DNA of 64,000 nucleotides from Aquiflexum sp. TKW24L (GCF_023502205.1 NZ_JAMFLG010000004.1:124001-188000); one strand, 5' to 3'; numbered from the stretch's first letter, positions 35,706 to 45,027 are shown. Notes: generated by a model from the sequence alone, not told the origin. Translations and numbers: made by a program.

Positions 35706-38099
35706 ATGAGTCTTTTTGAAAAATTACAGCAAGTCAGAAGTGAGGAAGATGTCAAAGATGCCTATATCAAAGCCCTAGGCCTCAAAGGATACTCCAAAAA
35801 CCTCATAGACATCCAAACAAAGGAAATCTGGTTTGAAGCAAAAGATACCAGCAAACATTCGACCTATGCGATGTTTACCCAACTGATGCATTATGTCCAA
35901 CAGGCTTTGGATCGGGGGCAATACATCCCTCCTTTTTTGGCGGTGATTGATACCAAGAAAGCTGCCATCATGAAAAGCACGGATGTCATTCCTTTCCTTG
36001 CCAAAAAGACCATCAAATGGGGCAAATCAGCAAGCGGATATACCATCGAAGCTTTGGATGCGATTTCAGCGCACATAGGAACCCACTTTGTTTCCTTCAA
36101 AATCGAAACCCACGAGGAGGAATTTATCAATACGATCAAAAACGCCATCACAAACGGCGATATCATCCGGACTCAAATCACACCGGATAACCTCAAACAG
36201 GTATTTGATAAATGGGTCCAAATGATCGGAAGGGAAATAAACGGCGTCGAAGAAGAAAACTACGCCCTACTGTTTTTTGCCGACATCATGCATGACGGCA
36301 CTGTCTCTACGCACCATAATCTCCCTGCCGAACTTATGCACAAAAACGGCTCGCCGGTATTTAGTCTGGGAGGCAAGATCTATGAATTGGGAAATAAAGA
36401 AGGTTACAGACAGTTTTGGGCGATATATCACAAACCGCCTAAGGCAGAATACCGGAATTATTTGTTGGAAAGGCGGGACAGCCTTATCCCATTGGATGAG
36501 CGGAGTTTTAAGGGAGCGTTTTATACGCCTTTGGCTGTGGTGGACAAAGCTTATGACAAACTCACCGAAACCCTCGGCAAAAACTGGCAGAAAGAATACA
36601 TTGTCTGGGACATGTGCTGCGGGGTCGGTAACCTTGAAGTCAAGCACTCCAATCCACGGAATATCTACATGTCCACCCTCGACAGTGCAGATATCGATGT
36701 GATGAAAGCCACCAAGACCTGCGTGGCCGCACAGCGCTTCCAATATGATTACCTCAACGACGACATTACCGAAGACGGACGGATCGACTATTCACTGACC
36801 AATAAAGTACCCGAAAGCCTCCGAAAAGCCATTGCTGAAGGAAAAAAGATTTTGGTCTTGATTAATCCGCCTTATGCGGAGGCGGGAAGTTCTGATACAA
36901 TAAGTGGCGGTGAGCACAAAACAGACGTTGCAAAAACAAAAATTGCCAAGCATCTGCCGGATTATGGATATGCAACACGCGAATTATTTACTCAATTTAT
37001 TGGTCGAATAGCGAAAGAAATTCCAACTTCAACGATTGCAATTTTCAGTAAATTAAAGTACGTAAATGCCCCAAATTTCGAAAAGTTTCGGGAATTATGG
37101 AATGCAAAATACCTTGGTGGATTTGTGGTTCATAGTAAATCCTTTGAAGGATTAAAAGGAGAATTCCCAATAGGATTTTTGGTTTGGCAAACAAATCAGA
37201 ATTCAGATATAAAAAGTTCTATAGTTGAAATTTCTACCGAAGTTTATGATAAAAATGTCAAACCAATTGGCGAAAAAACATTTTATAATTTTCCGAACAA
37301 TTATTTTCTTAGCGAATGGATTTCTCGACCCAAACCAATTGAAATTGATTCCCTTCCGCTTAAAAATGCAATTACTCCTGCAACGGTGACCAAAGATCTT
37401 CGAGGTAAAAAATGGGTTGAAGGAGGAATAGGTAGCATGTTATCCAATAGTAATATGCTTCAGAATGCAGGTACATTAACTGCAATATTTTCTTCAGGAT
37501 TTGGAAGCGCAGGTGCATTTTTCATTATTCCAGAAAACCTTTGGAAAGTGGCTATAGTTTTTTCAGTAAGGAGATTGATTAAACAAACCTGGCTGAACGA
37601 CCGTGATCAATTTTTACAACCTTCCGAACCTTTGACCGAGGAGTTTAAAAATGACTGTCTGGTTTGGATGTTATTCAATGGCAGTAACCTGACAGCCGGA
37701 GCTGATGATTTGGAATGGAACGGAAAGAAATGGTCGCTTGTCAATCATTTTATTCCATTTACCGAGACGGAGGTCAATGCGCCGGATCGGTTTGAGTCTG
37801 ATTTTATGGTGGAGTATATGGCCGGAAAAGACTTTTCTGAGGAAGCTGCAAGCGTACTTTTGGCGGGAAAATCTCTTTGGCAAAGCTATTTTGCCCATAC
37901 CGATGTGAGGTCAGTCAGGGACGAATTGAAGTTGAACCGTCCCGATGCCGGGTGGTATCAGGTCCGTAAGGCACTACAGGCGAGGAATGCAAGCGGTGAC
38001 TTTCCACCTGTCAGTTTCAAAGCTTTTGAAACTGCTTATAAAACCCTGACCGAAAAATTGCAGCCTCAGGTTTATTCCCTTGGTTTTTTGAAAATTTAA
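35706..38099 (+). CDS. N6-adenine DNA methyltransferase, probable single-chain type IIG restriction-modification enzyme
   Basis: 797 residues. Methyltransferase core: motif X-like GAFYTP (270-275), SAM motif I DMCCGVGN (302-309), catalytic motif IV NPPY (387-390). The N-terminal 50 residues contain D35, E44 and K46 (IDIQ..WFEAKD), compatible with a PD-(D/E)xK nuclease, as in Eco57I-like enzymes; this part is inference. The C-terminal half should hold the target-recognition region. Base composition is uneven: about 43-55% GC in lines covering 36541-36780, about 23-35% in 36961-37320, and 40-50% again after 37621, suggesting that residues around 418-640 were swapped by recombination. No separate specificity or nuclease gene is adjacent. 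Confidence 0.85.
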   Translation: MSLFEKLQQVRSEEDVKDAYIKALGLKGYSKNLIDIQTKEIWFEAKDTSKHSTYAMFTQLMHYVQQALDRGQYIPPFLAVIDTKKAAIMKSTDVIPFLAKKTIKWGKSASGYTIEALDAISAHIGTHFVSFKIETHEEEFINTIKNAITNGDIIRTQITPDNLKQVFDKWVQMIGREINGVEEENYALLFFADIMHDGTVSTHHNLPAELMHKNGSPVFSLGGKIYELGNKEGYRQFWAIYHKPPKAEYRNYLLERRDSLIPLDERSFKGAFYTPLAVVDKAYDKLTETLGKNWQKEYIVWDMCCGVGNLEVKHSNPRNIYMSTLDSADIDVMKATKTCVAAQRFQYDYLNDDITEDGRIDYSLTNKVPESLRKAIAEGKKILVLINPPYAEAGSSDTISGGEHKTDVAKTKIAKHLPDYGYATRELFTQFIGRIAKEIPTSTIAIFSKLKYVNAPNFEKFRELWNAKYLGGFVVHSKSFEGLKGEFPIGFLVWQTNQNSDIKSSIVEISTEVYDKNVKPIGEKTFYNFPNNYFLSEWISRPKPIEIDSLPLKNAITPATVTKDLRGKKWVEGGIGSMLSNSNMLQNAGTLTAIFSSGFGSAGAFFIIPENLWKVAIVFSVRRLIKQTWLNDRDQFLQPSEPLTEEFKNDCLVWMLFNGSNLTAGADDLEWNGKKWSLVNHFIPFTETEVNAPDRFESDFMVEYMAGKDFSEEAASVLLAGKSLWQSYFAHTDVRSVRDELKLNRPDAGWYQVRKALQARNASGDFPPVSFKAFETAYKTLTEKLQPQVYSLGFLKI

Positions 38100-38136
38100 A
38101 TTCAAATCATCGAATTTTAACTTTCATGGTGTTGGG

Positions 38137-38334
38137 TTAATGCCACCTCATTTTATCCAAAATTTCGGATGACAATGTCATTGCTGTTTTTTCAAATTCT
38201 ATTTTTTGTATCCCTTTTTTAGAGAGTTGAATCTCACTTTTGCTAGAAGAATTCCAGTTAAAAAATATCGGTTTTTGTAAGCTAAGAGGATCAATCCATC
38301 TTAAACGATAACGTTTAATAATACCATTTTTCAA
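38137..38334 (-). CDS. Doubtful small hypothetical protein
   Basis: A 65-codon frame, basic and serine-rich, lying tail-to-tail with the methyltransferase gene and within an otherwise empty 377-base gap (38100-38476). No motif is recognised and the composition is not distinctive. It could be a remnant or chance frame. The remainder of the gap holds nothing I can name. Confidence 0.25.
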   Translation of the reverse strand: MKNGIIKRYRLRWIDPLSLQKPIFFNWNSSSKSEIQLSKKGIQKIEFEKTAMTLSSEILDKMRWH

Positions 38335-38476
38335 GGGTTAAATTTATGATAAGGATATCTCCAACCAAATAAATGGCGAAAGCATTGTATGCTACTAGAT
38401 TATTCAAATTCACCCCGAGGCCACTTTCCAATCACCTAATTAAACAATCAAAAAACCTAAAGCTTACCCATTTCAA

Positions 38477-39598
38477 ATGAAACCTCTCTATATATTTTGT
38501 TTTGCATTTCTATTCATTGTCTCAAGTGCACAGGCTCAGGTTTTTTCCAACAAAGTTGTAGGTGAAAAACACCAATCCAAAAGAGACAGCCTAAAAAATT
38601 CCGAATACCCATATATCTTGCCGATTTGGGGAGGCAAGGCAACACAAGCCGGATATACGCTCCCCTATTCTGCCGGATTAAGCGTCAATTATTTTTGGCA
38701 GGAATCTGACATCATCATCGAAAACCTCATGGTGGGATTCAATGGTGGCCAAATGTATAATGTCGATGATGTGGTGAGGTTCAATAAAGCTATTGCAACT
38801 GCAAGTGCTATTTCTGTAAGACCCGATGTTTGGGTATTCCCATTCTTAAATGTTTATGGGATTTTGGGTAAAACCCAAGCATCAACAGAAGTAGGATTTG
38901 GCCTTTGGCTGCCTGACTCGACCAATACCTATTCAGAAGTGTTCAATGCAGAATCAAAAGTAGATTTCACGGCAGGGACTTTTGGATTAGGAATGACACC
39001 TACTATTGGTGTCGGTGGGGGATTTTTGGCATTGGATATGAATATCGCATGGACTGACGTACCGCAACTCAGCAGGCCTACAAGGACTTTTGTCTTCGGC
39101 CCACGATTAGGCAAAAACTTCAAACTTCCAAATCAGAAAAGTAACATAGCGATTTGGGCAGGGGGATTCAGGGTTCACCTCAATTCTGAAACCAACGGTT
39201 CTGTCAACTTCAGCGATGTCATTGACACAGATGGGCTTCAGCCAAGGATAGACGAGGGCTTCGAAAAAGTAGGAGGTGCCCATATCAAAGTGGATACATG
39301 GTGGGAAGGACTCTCCCCTGCCGACCAAAAAAACCCCATCAATATCGCCAAATACAATGCCGCAAATTCGACTTTGACCCGGGCAAGTGAACTCCTCGTG
39401 GCTGCAGATGCGGCGCTGAATGATGACCAATCTGCTTCAGTCCAGTATTCGATGGACAAAAGACCTGCCGGTATGTGGAATTTTATTGTTGGATCCCAAT
39501 ATCAGTTAAACAAAAGTCTGATGTTCCGTATCGAGGTCGGGTTTTTGACTTCAAGAACCCAAGTAATGACAGGTATTCAGTATCGCTTTGGGCTTTAA
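38477..39598 (+). CDS. Putative outer-membrane beta-barrel protein
   Basis: 373 residues with a signal peptide (MKPLYIFCFAFLFIVSSAQAQ, cleavage after AQA at about residue 20) and a pattern of alternating hydrophobic strands, glycines and aromatics (GLSVNYFW, TIGVGGGFLALDMNIAW, FVFGPRLGKNF) ending in YRFGL, a typical outer-membrane signature. The middle (about 255-315) is polar and helical. Function unknown. Confidence 0.75.
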   Translation: MKPLYIFCFAFLFIVSSAQAQVFSNKVVGEKHQSKRDSLKNSEYPYILPIWGGKATQAGYTLPYSAGLSVNYFWQESDIIIENLMVGFNGGQMYNVDDVVRFNKAIATASAISVRPDVWVFPFLNVYGILGKTQASTEVGFGLWLPDSTNTYSEVFNAESKVDFTAGTFGLGMTPTIGVGGGFLALDMNIAWTDVPQLSRPTRTFVFGPRLGKNFKLPNQKSNIAIWAGGFRVHLNSETNGSVNFSDVIDTDGLQPRIDEGFEKVGGAHIKVDTWWEGLSPADQKNPINIAKYNAANSTLTRASELLVAADAALNDDQSASVQYSMDKRPAGMWNFIVGSQYQLNKSLMFRIEVGFLTSRTQVMTGIQYRFGL

Positions 39599-39650
39599 AA
39601 GATCTCAGATATATAATTCAATATCGTTTAGGTAGGGAAGATTCGATAAA

Positions 39651-39713
39651 CTTTTCCAAAGTTCGGAAAGGATGTTTTAAGATTCTCATGGACTAGTCCC
39701 AACTTTGGAAAAG
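39651..39713. repeat. Solo member of the TTTTCCAAAGTT palindrome family
   Basis: CTTTTCCAAAGTT (39651-39663) and its exact reverse complement AACTTTGGAAAAG (39701-39713) are separated by 37 bases. Preceding bases (ATTCGATAAA) resemble those before the palindromes at 16.6 and 16.9 kb (ATTCGATACA), so this is an expanded relative of that family. Confidence 0.75.
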
Positions 39714-39787
39714 GTTTCCAAAAAGCAACAGCTTATTTAAATGACATTGATTTATAATTCACAAAATGTCAATGAATTACCGAAATA

Positions 39788-40222
39788 TCATAACCTGAAA
39801 ATAACCATTAGAGAAAGTGTAAATGAAACAGCCATAATGATGTAGGCCAAAAAAGAGCTAATGGATTTTCGCATTTCAGGATATGTTTCCTTCAGTTTGG
39901 ACATATTTTGGTGATGCTGAATGGTGGCAAAGAGCAATACCACGAAGGATAGCATAACCAATAAAATCCCGACTTGGGAACCTGTTAGGTGTTTCAAAAA
40001 ACCTGTTCTCCCAGATTCGATTCTCTCAAAAAAATACTGATAAGCTCCAATACCTACCACCAACAATGTTACAGATGTCCTGATCCACGCGAGCTGAAGT
40101 CTTTCGAATGAAACCCTGGTCCTTTCGTTTTGTAGAAGTTTCTCGGCTTTTTTCTTTTCCTTCTTCTCTTCCAATTCCTCATCGGACATTTGTTCAGTTT
40201 CCACGGGTTTAGGTGTTTCCAT
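39788..40222 (-). CDS. DUF202 (YidH-type) membrane protein
   Basis: 144 residues: a charged acidic/basic N-terminal segment (about 1-33), then RTRVSFERLQLAWIRTSVTLLVVG, the DUF202 signature, and three membrane helices (about 50-67, 83-103, 122-143). DUF202 proteins are small inner-membrane proteins of unknown function; some are fused to SPX domains in eukaryotes. Divergent from the CorA-like gene by about 125 bases. Confidence 0.85.
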   Translation of the reverse strand: METPKPVETEQMSDEELEEKKEKKKAEKLLQNERTRVSFERLQLAWIRTSVTLLVVGIGAYQYFFERIESGRTGFLKHLTGSQVGILLVMLSFVVLLFATIQHHQNMSKLKETYPEMRKSISSFLAYIIMAVSFTLSLMVIFRL

Positions 40223-40347
40223 TGGGGTTTTATTTGTACCAAATTAAATAAGTTATTTGATAATTTATAACCTCCTTCGGTTAGTAATATTATTCCAATT
40301 GAACCTCAAACACCAACTGCAACCGGATTTAAAAAATTAGACATAAC

Positions 40348-41316
40348 ATGAAAACCAGCTGCCATACCATTCTTGAGGACAAGAGTCTCGATCCCTGTGA
40401 TTATAGGGCTGCCATCGATTCCCTCGGGCAAGAAAAGATCAGCATTTGGATAGATGTCCAAGGAGCCAATAAGGAAGAATTGGAACAAATAATGGGAGAT
40501 CTCCATGTTCAGGGTCTGATCAGGAGGTTTTCTCTTGATTCCCGTGATCATCCCGGTTATTATCCTTTTAGGCCACTTTCATTGCTTGTCATGCCTGTGA
40601 TTACTGACACGAAAGACAACCGAAAAATGGAATATCTTGGTGTTTTATTTGGAAGTGGCGTGCTCCTGACCTTCTACGAAAAGGAATTCTCCAGATTTCA
40701 AAAAGACATTGATCCCGAAGGTTTTGCTTCCGTCCTTCCCGACAACAGTATCTCCGGAATAATCTCCTCCTTCCTTTTGGGCTTGTCAATGGTTTTATTA
40801 AAAAGAACAGCCTTTATCAGCGAAAGTATCCTTCAGTTAGAGAAAAAAATGGATGCGCAGCCGGGAGAAATCAATATGGAGGAAATTGCCGATTTGCAAT
40901 CAGGCATCCTTTTACTCGAATCGATAGTTCAAGGCCAATTGCCTGTTTTTACTGCATTTGCTGCATCCGATAAATCTTCCGAAAGTGGGGAAAAAACAAA
41001 AGAATATCAAACGCTATCTTCTGCAAATCTGCAATCAGCTGACAGGACTTTGGAATTATTGGAAAGGAGATTAAATGCCGTCCGTTCATTTTATGATGCA
41101 CAGGCTAGGGAAAAAACCAACCGCAGACTAGAAAGGCTTACCATCATGTCTACGATTTTTATGCCGATTACATTTCTTGCAGGAATTTGGGGAATGAATT
41201 TCCATTATATCCCACTGATCAACAATCCCTTTGGTTATGCCTATGCCATAGTCGCGATGATCCTGATCAGTGCTGGGATGTATTTCTACTTCCGTAGCAA
41301 GGGTTGGTTTGATTAA
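40348..41316 (+). CDS. CorA-family divalent metal transporter
   Basis: 322 residues. Large cytoplasmic domain, long helix, then two C-terminal membrane helices with the pore-loop signature GMN in IWGMNFHYIP just after the first helix and the positively charged end FRSKGWFD. CorA/ZntB proteins move Mg2+ or other divalent ions as pentamers. The substrate is not decided by sequence. The next gene begins about 65 bases downstream, so co-transcription is possible. Confidence 0.9.
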   Translation: MKTSCHTILEDKSLDPCDYRAAIDSLGQEKISIWIDVQGANKEELEQIMGDLHVQGLIRRFSLDSRDHPGYYPFRPLSLLVMPVITDTKDNRKMEYLGVLFGSGVLLTFYEKEFSRFQKDIDPEGFASVLPDNSISGIISSFLLGLSMVLLKRTAFISESILQLEKKMDAQPGEINMEEIADLQSGILLLESIVQGQLPVFTAFAASDKSSESGEKTKEYQTLSSANLQSADRTLELLERRLNAVRSFYDAQAREKTNRRLERLTIMSTIFMPITFLAGIWGMNFHYIPLINNPFGYAYAIVAMILISAGMYFYFRSKGWFD

Positions 41317-41380
41317 AACAAAATAGAAAATATAAAAGCATGAAGTGCAAAAGACCTGTGAATCCCTAAAAAACCAAAGT

Positions 41381-41917
41381 ATGGAACATCCAACTCAAAA
41401 GAAAACTTTCAAACAGAAATTGGTCCACGAGCTTACCGAATATGGCATCAATGTACTCTACTTGGCCCTGTGTTTTAGTGTGCTCATCTTTTACCGAAGG
41501 GTACTGCTCGCCCAATACGGAATCATCTTGGATGATTACTTTATCGGGGTTATCAAAGCCTTGATCATTGGGAAAGTTATTATGATCGGGGCTTTTTTGG
41601 ACATCAGCAAAAAATTTGAAAATAGGCCTCTCTTCATTCCTGCTTTATACAAAACCTTCTTCTTCAGTATTTTTGTACTCCTTTTTGAGGCATTGGAGGT
41701 TTTGATCAGGGTATTAATCAAAACTCCCACTCTTGAAGGAATCGCAGAAGGTTTTGCACACCATTTTGACACGGTATTATTTGCGAGCCTTTTGGTGGTA
41801 AGCCTTGCTTTCTTTCCTTTTTTCGCTTTTAAAGAATTGGCCAGACACTTGGGTCAGGACCAAATCAGAAGATTGTTCTTCCAAAAAAATGAACATGTTC
41901 GACTCAATAAACAATAA
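41381..41917 (+). CDS. Membrane protein of unknown function
   Basis: 178 residues with four hydrophobic segments (about 24-40, 51-70, 84-103, 122-142) and basic ends. The ATG at 41381 is chosen because it gives a normal polar N-terminus; a GTG at 41345 would add 12 residues. I do not recognise the family. It follows the CorA-like gene on the same strand. Confidence 0.65.
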   Translation: MEHPTQKKTFKQKLVHELTEYGINVLYLALCFSVLIFYRRVLLAQYGIILDDYFIGVIKALIIGKVIMIGAFLDISKKFENRPLFIPALYKTFFFSIFVLLFEALEVLIRVLIKTPTLEGIAEGFAHHFDTVLFASLLVVSLAFFPFFAFKELARHLGQDQIRRLFFQKNEHVRLNKQ

Positions 41918-41964
41918 TCTTTATCCGATTATAGAAAAACTTATTCTCAAAATCAACCAATCTC

Positions 41965-42678
41965 ATGGCAAGTAAACTAAAAATTATCCTTCTCCTTTTG
42001 TTTTTGACAGTTTCAGGAACAATCAAAGCACAGGTTCTTATTTCCTTATTATTTGGGGATAAATTAAACACTGAAAAAATTGAATTCGGTCTGACGGGAG
42101 GAATGAACCGCTCCTATTTTAATGGATACAATGGTTCGGAGGGACTGAACAACTTTAATCTGGGAATTTATTTTCACATCATGCTCAAAGAGAATTCCTT
42201 TATCAGCACGGGAGTGCTGGTCAAATCCAATGTTGGCGCAACAGGAATGCCTACTTATCCGCTAAACGACCCGGATTTTGATGAAGTTTTCGAAGATGGC
42301 ATCTTGACCACCAAGGTAAATTATTTCTATGTTCCGATCATGTACCAACAAAGGATCAATAATCGGCTATTGTTAGAGGGCGGCATTCAATCGGGCTTGC
42401 GGTCTAAGGCTTTCGACTATTTCAATCTTGAAAGTAATGGCGGAGACTTGGAATTTAGGAGGGAAGTCAGCGATGATTTCACAAGATTGGATTTCGGACT
42501 TGTAGGCGGTATGGGATACAAACTCAAAAATAAATTGAAAAGCATGAGTGTAGGAGTTCTTTATTTCTATGGTATAGTGGATGTCAAAAAAAATACAGAT
42601 GCCATGGTCAACAATTCTTCTCTGAATTTCTACCTGAGAATTCCGATCGGTGTAGGGTCAAAAGATCCTAAAGATTGA
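41965..42678 (+). CDS. PorT-like outer-membrane beta-barrel protein
   Basis: 237 residues. Signal peptide (cleavage after IKAQ at about residue 23), then an eight-stranded barrel-like pattern starting IEFGLTGGMNRSYF and ending NFYLRIPIGVG, typical of the PorT/outer-membrane-protein-beta-barrel families of Bacteroidota. Role unknown. The lipoprotein gene follows after 31 bases. Confidence 0.8.
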   Translation: MASKLKIILLLLFLTVSGTIKAQVLISLLFGDKLNTEKIEFGLTGGMNRSYFNGYNGSEGLNNFNLGIYFHIMLKENSFISTGVLVKSNVGATGMPTYPLNDPDFDEVFEDGILTTKVNYFYVPIMYQQRINNRLLLEGGIQSGLRSKAFDYFNLESNGGDLEFRREVSDDFTRLDFGLVGGMGYKLKNKLKSMSVGVLYFYGIVDVKKNTDAMVNNSSLNFYLRIPIGVGSKDPKD

Positions 42679-42709
42679 AACCATCCTCATTTTATGGTAA
42701 CTTGATCTA

Positions 42710-43816
42710 ATGAATAAGCTCCCTATTATCTTCCTCTTACTTTGGACATTTTCCTGTCAGCAGCCTGCTGAGCAAAAACAAACCTTTATCAAAGGCGTTT
42801 ACGGCAATCCTGCTACCCTTTTGGATGCCGGATATAGGTTTGATTCTTTGGGAATGAATGCGGTATTTGTACGCAGTATATCCTTGAATAGAGAGTTTTT
42901 TGATATTGCAACCCAACAAGGGGCAAAGGTTTTTGTAGAGTTTCCGACCCTAAACGGAAAAGACTATCTTAAGGACCATCCTGAAGCTTGGCCTATCACA
43001 GAAACGGGCGAAAAAGCAGAACCCGCAGATTGGTTTATGGGGATTTGCCCTACCGATCCCGATTTTAAAAACTATCGGATTGGCCAACTGAAAAAAATTC
43101 TCCATGAATTCAAAGTGGATGGGATTTTTTTAGATTATGTCCATTGGCATGCCCAGTTTGAAACCAAAGATCCGATCCTTCCCGAAACTTGTTTTTGCGA
43201 CCGGTGTACCGGCCAATTTGGAGAAAGTACGAGGATAATAATCCCGGGAGACAGTATCAGCCACAAAGCCCAATGGATTTTAAAAAATAAAGATAAGGAA
43301 TGGAGAAATTGGCGAAGCGAGGTGTTGAATGGATGGATCGCGGATATGGGAGATGTAGTCGATGAAATCCAGCCGGAAGCAAAGTTAGGCATTTTTTATT
43401 GTTCATGGTATCCAGCGGATTATGATTCGGCACTCTACCGGATTTTGGGTATTGACCCTAAGGCTATTTCAGAAATTGCCGATGTCATGTCGCCAATGTT
43501 GTTTCACCAAATGAAGGCTCGGCCCACGACATGGGTGGGAGAATATGTAAAATGGTTGGGAGATTTGATTGAAGCAGGGTCCAAGTCTGAAGACTTGAAC
43601 CAAGACTTGAACCAAAAATTTGGACCACAGATTTGGCCCATTATTCAATCTCATAACAATCCCGGAATCATCAGTCCTGAAGAATTCAGGCAAGTCATGA
43701 TTGAAGGCATGAAAGCACCCGCATCAGGCATCATGATGTTTTCTGACCAATCACTCGTTGAGAACCCGGAGAAAATTCGGGTAATGAAAAATCTCTATAC
43801 CGAAGGAATAAAATGA
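42710..43816 (+). CDS. Lipoprotein with glycosidase-like (TIM-barrel) domain
   Basis: 368 residues. Lipobox with C16 (LWTFSC). The body has alternating helix/strand segments (GIFLDYVHWHAQF, KLGIFYCSWYP, DVMSPMLFHQM, GIMMFSDQSL) like family-10-type putative glycoside hydrolases; D143 in FLDY is a candidate catalytic or structural acid. Activity is unproven. Odd feature: residues about 290-301 (GSKSEDLNQDLNQ) are encoded by a palindrome, GTCCAAGTC..GACTTGAAC (43579-43600), of the same family as the intergenic repeats at 16.5-17.0 kb, with a partial second copy behind it, so a repeat has apparently inserted in frame. Confidence 0.7.
   Translation: MNKLPIIFLLLWTFSCQQPAEQKQTFIKGVYGNPATLLDAGYRFDSLGMNAVFVRSISLNREFFDIATQQGAKVFVEFPTLNGKDYLKDHPEAWPITETGEKAEPADWFMGICPTDPDFKNYRIGQLKKILHEFKVDGIFLDYVHWHAQFETKDPILPETCFCDRCTGQFGESTRIIIPGDSISHKAQWILKNKDKEWRNWRSEVLNGWIADMGDVVDEIQPEAKLGIFYCSWYPADYDSALYRILGIDPKAISEIADVMSPMLFHQMKARPTTWVGEYVKWLGDLIEAGSKSEDLNQDLNQKFGPQIWPIIQSHNNPGIISPEEFRQVMIEGMKAPASGIMMFSDQSLVENPEKIRVMKNLYTEGIK
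43579..43613. repeat. Palindromic repeat unit inside the lipoprotein gene
   Basis: GTCCAAGTCTGAAGACTTGAAC with a following partial copy CAAGACTTGAACC. It differs from the intergenic units at 16672-16692 and 16955-16975 only around the loop. It keeps the reading frame of its host gene. Confidence 0.75.
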
Positions 43817-43841
43817 GCCGCTAACAGGAAAAAACGTATAC

Positions 43842-44282
43842 TCAGCCTTTGCTTTTCAAAAAATCAATCCACTCCTGAATCTTGTTTTTCATGGCAACCA
43901 ATTCCTCCAAATTGGACTCCTCAGGGGAAATGTCTGCTAAAAGACTAAAAGGAATATGGGCAGCTTCTGCTTTCATAGTACTTCCTTTTGGTGTCAGCGT
44001 TAGGATAACCTTCCGTTCATCTTCTTCAGATCGCATCCTCGTGACCAATCCTAATGTCTCCATCCGCTTCAGCAGCGGGGTCATGGTATTGGTATTCAAA
44101 ATCAACTTGTGGGCAATGTCATTGACAGAAATCCCATCCTCTTCCCAAAGGACCAACATCACCAGATATTGGGGATAGGTAATCCCGAGTTTGTCCAGAT
44201 GGGGCTGGTATTCCCTGATGATCAACCTTGAGGCGGCATACACCGGGAAGCAAATCTGATTATCAAGTTTTAGTTGCTCCAT
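43842..44282 (-). CDS. MarR-family regulator, OhrR-like
   Basis: 146 residues with the OhrR pattern: LDNQICFPVYAASRLI carrying a cysteine at residue 11, the position of the peroxide-sensing cysteine of OhrR, then LGITYPQYLVMLVLWE and a winged HTH (NDIAHKLILNTNTMTPLLKRME, DERKVILTLT). Such regulators repress organic-peroxide resistance genes until the cysteine is oxidised. Genes for DoxX, an OYE-type reductase and glutathione peroxidase lie upstream on the same strand, so it is the likely regulator of that group. Confidence 0.88.
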   Translation of the reverse strand: MEQLKLDNQICFPVYAASRLIIREYQPHLDKLGITYPQYLVMLVLWEEDGISVNDIAHKLILNTNTMTPLLKRMETLGLVTRMRSEEDERKVILTLTPKGSTMKAEAAHIPFSLLADISPEESNLEELVAMKNKIQEWIDFLKSKG

Positions 44283-44354
44283 TTCATTTAAATTATCGAA
44301 CGTCTTATCAGTTTTTTAACATTTGCCTAATCCAATGGACTAGATATTTAAATG

Positions 44355-44493
44355 GATATTGATTGATACTAGATATTAGTTGATACTTTTAACCAGTCGG
44401 GCATTGATTATTCCCATTTGAGAAGAAATGTCTAACCCAATAACCATTGGTTACTTCATCAATATCTATCAATATCTAATATCAATGAATATC
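44355..44493. repeat. Long inverted repeat in the marR upstream region
   Basis: A left arm at 44355-44385 (GATATTGATTGATACTAG.. onwards) matches the reverse complement of 44458-44493 at about 27 of 31 positions; both arms are rich in GATATT/TGATA steps, and the middle is about 72 bases. It lies 70 bases upstream of the marR start, between marR and doxX. Confidence 0.65.
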
Positions 44494-44557
44494 TTAATAA
44501 GCTTGGTTTACAATTAATTAACAAGCAAAGGAATCGCATATAAATCAATTCACTCTT

Positions 44558-44995
44558 CTAATTTTTATTTCTCCAAGCCTGCCAAGCACCCGTGGACCAC
44601 AATGCCATGACTATCAGAACCGGCTGAAAGAACAAGCGGATAAATCGCGCCCTATCCGTATCCAATCCAAAGGCGTCGATCCCATTGACATACTGCGAAA
44701 CGTTGCCCGGAAAAATCAGCACAAAGAAAAGCGCCACTACCCAACCGACTTGTACCCTTTTCGAAGCAAGGAAAAGCAAGGATGCTCCAAGAAGGATTTC
44801 CACTATTCCTGACAAGATTACAACTAGATCGGGATCCATTGGAACCCAAGGCGGTACCTGCGCCAAAAACTCACCGCGATTAAAGGAAAGATGGCTGATG
44901 CCTGCAAAAAGCAGAAAACTACCTAGCAGGACCCTAACGATAGTCTGTGCCATGTTGGTTTTGGGCTGAATGGTGGGATTGAAAATTGATTCCAT
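44558..44995 (-). CDS. DoxX-family membrane protein
   Basis: 145 residues, four hydrophobic helices. DoxX pattern: VRVLLGSFLLFAGISHL near the N-terminus and VEILLGASLLFLASKRVQVGW in the middle. DoxX-like proteins are quinone- or thiol-linked membrane proteins; in several bacteria they pair with detoxification enzymes in oxidative stress. The start at 44995 is the longest; a second ATG at 44953 would omit 14 polar residues. It follows the OYE-type gene after 32 bases. Confidence 0.85.
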   Translation of the reverse strand: MESIFNPTIQPKTNMAQTIVRVLLGSFLLFAGISHLSFNRGEFLAQVPPWVPMDPDLVVILSGIVEILLGASLLFLASKRVQVGWVVALFFVLIFPGNVSQYVNGIDAFGLDTDRARFIRLFFQPVLIVMALWSTGAWQAWRNKN

Positions 44996-45027
44996 AATTA
45001 TTGGAGATTTTAGATTGAAAATAAAAA

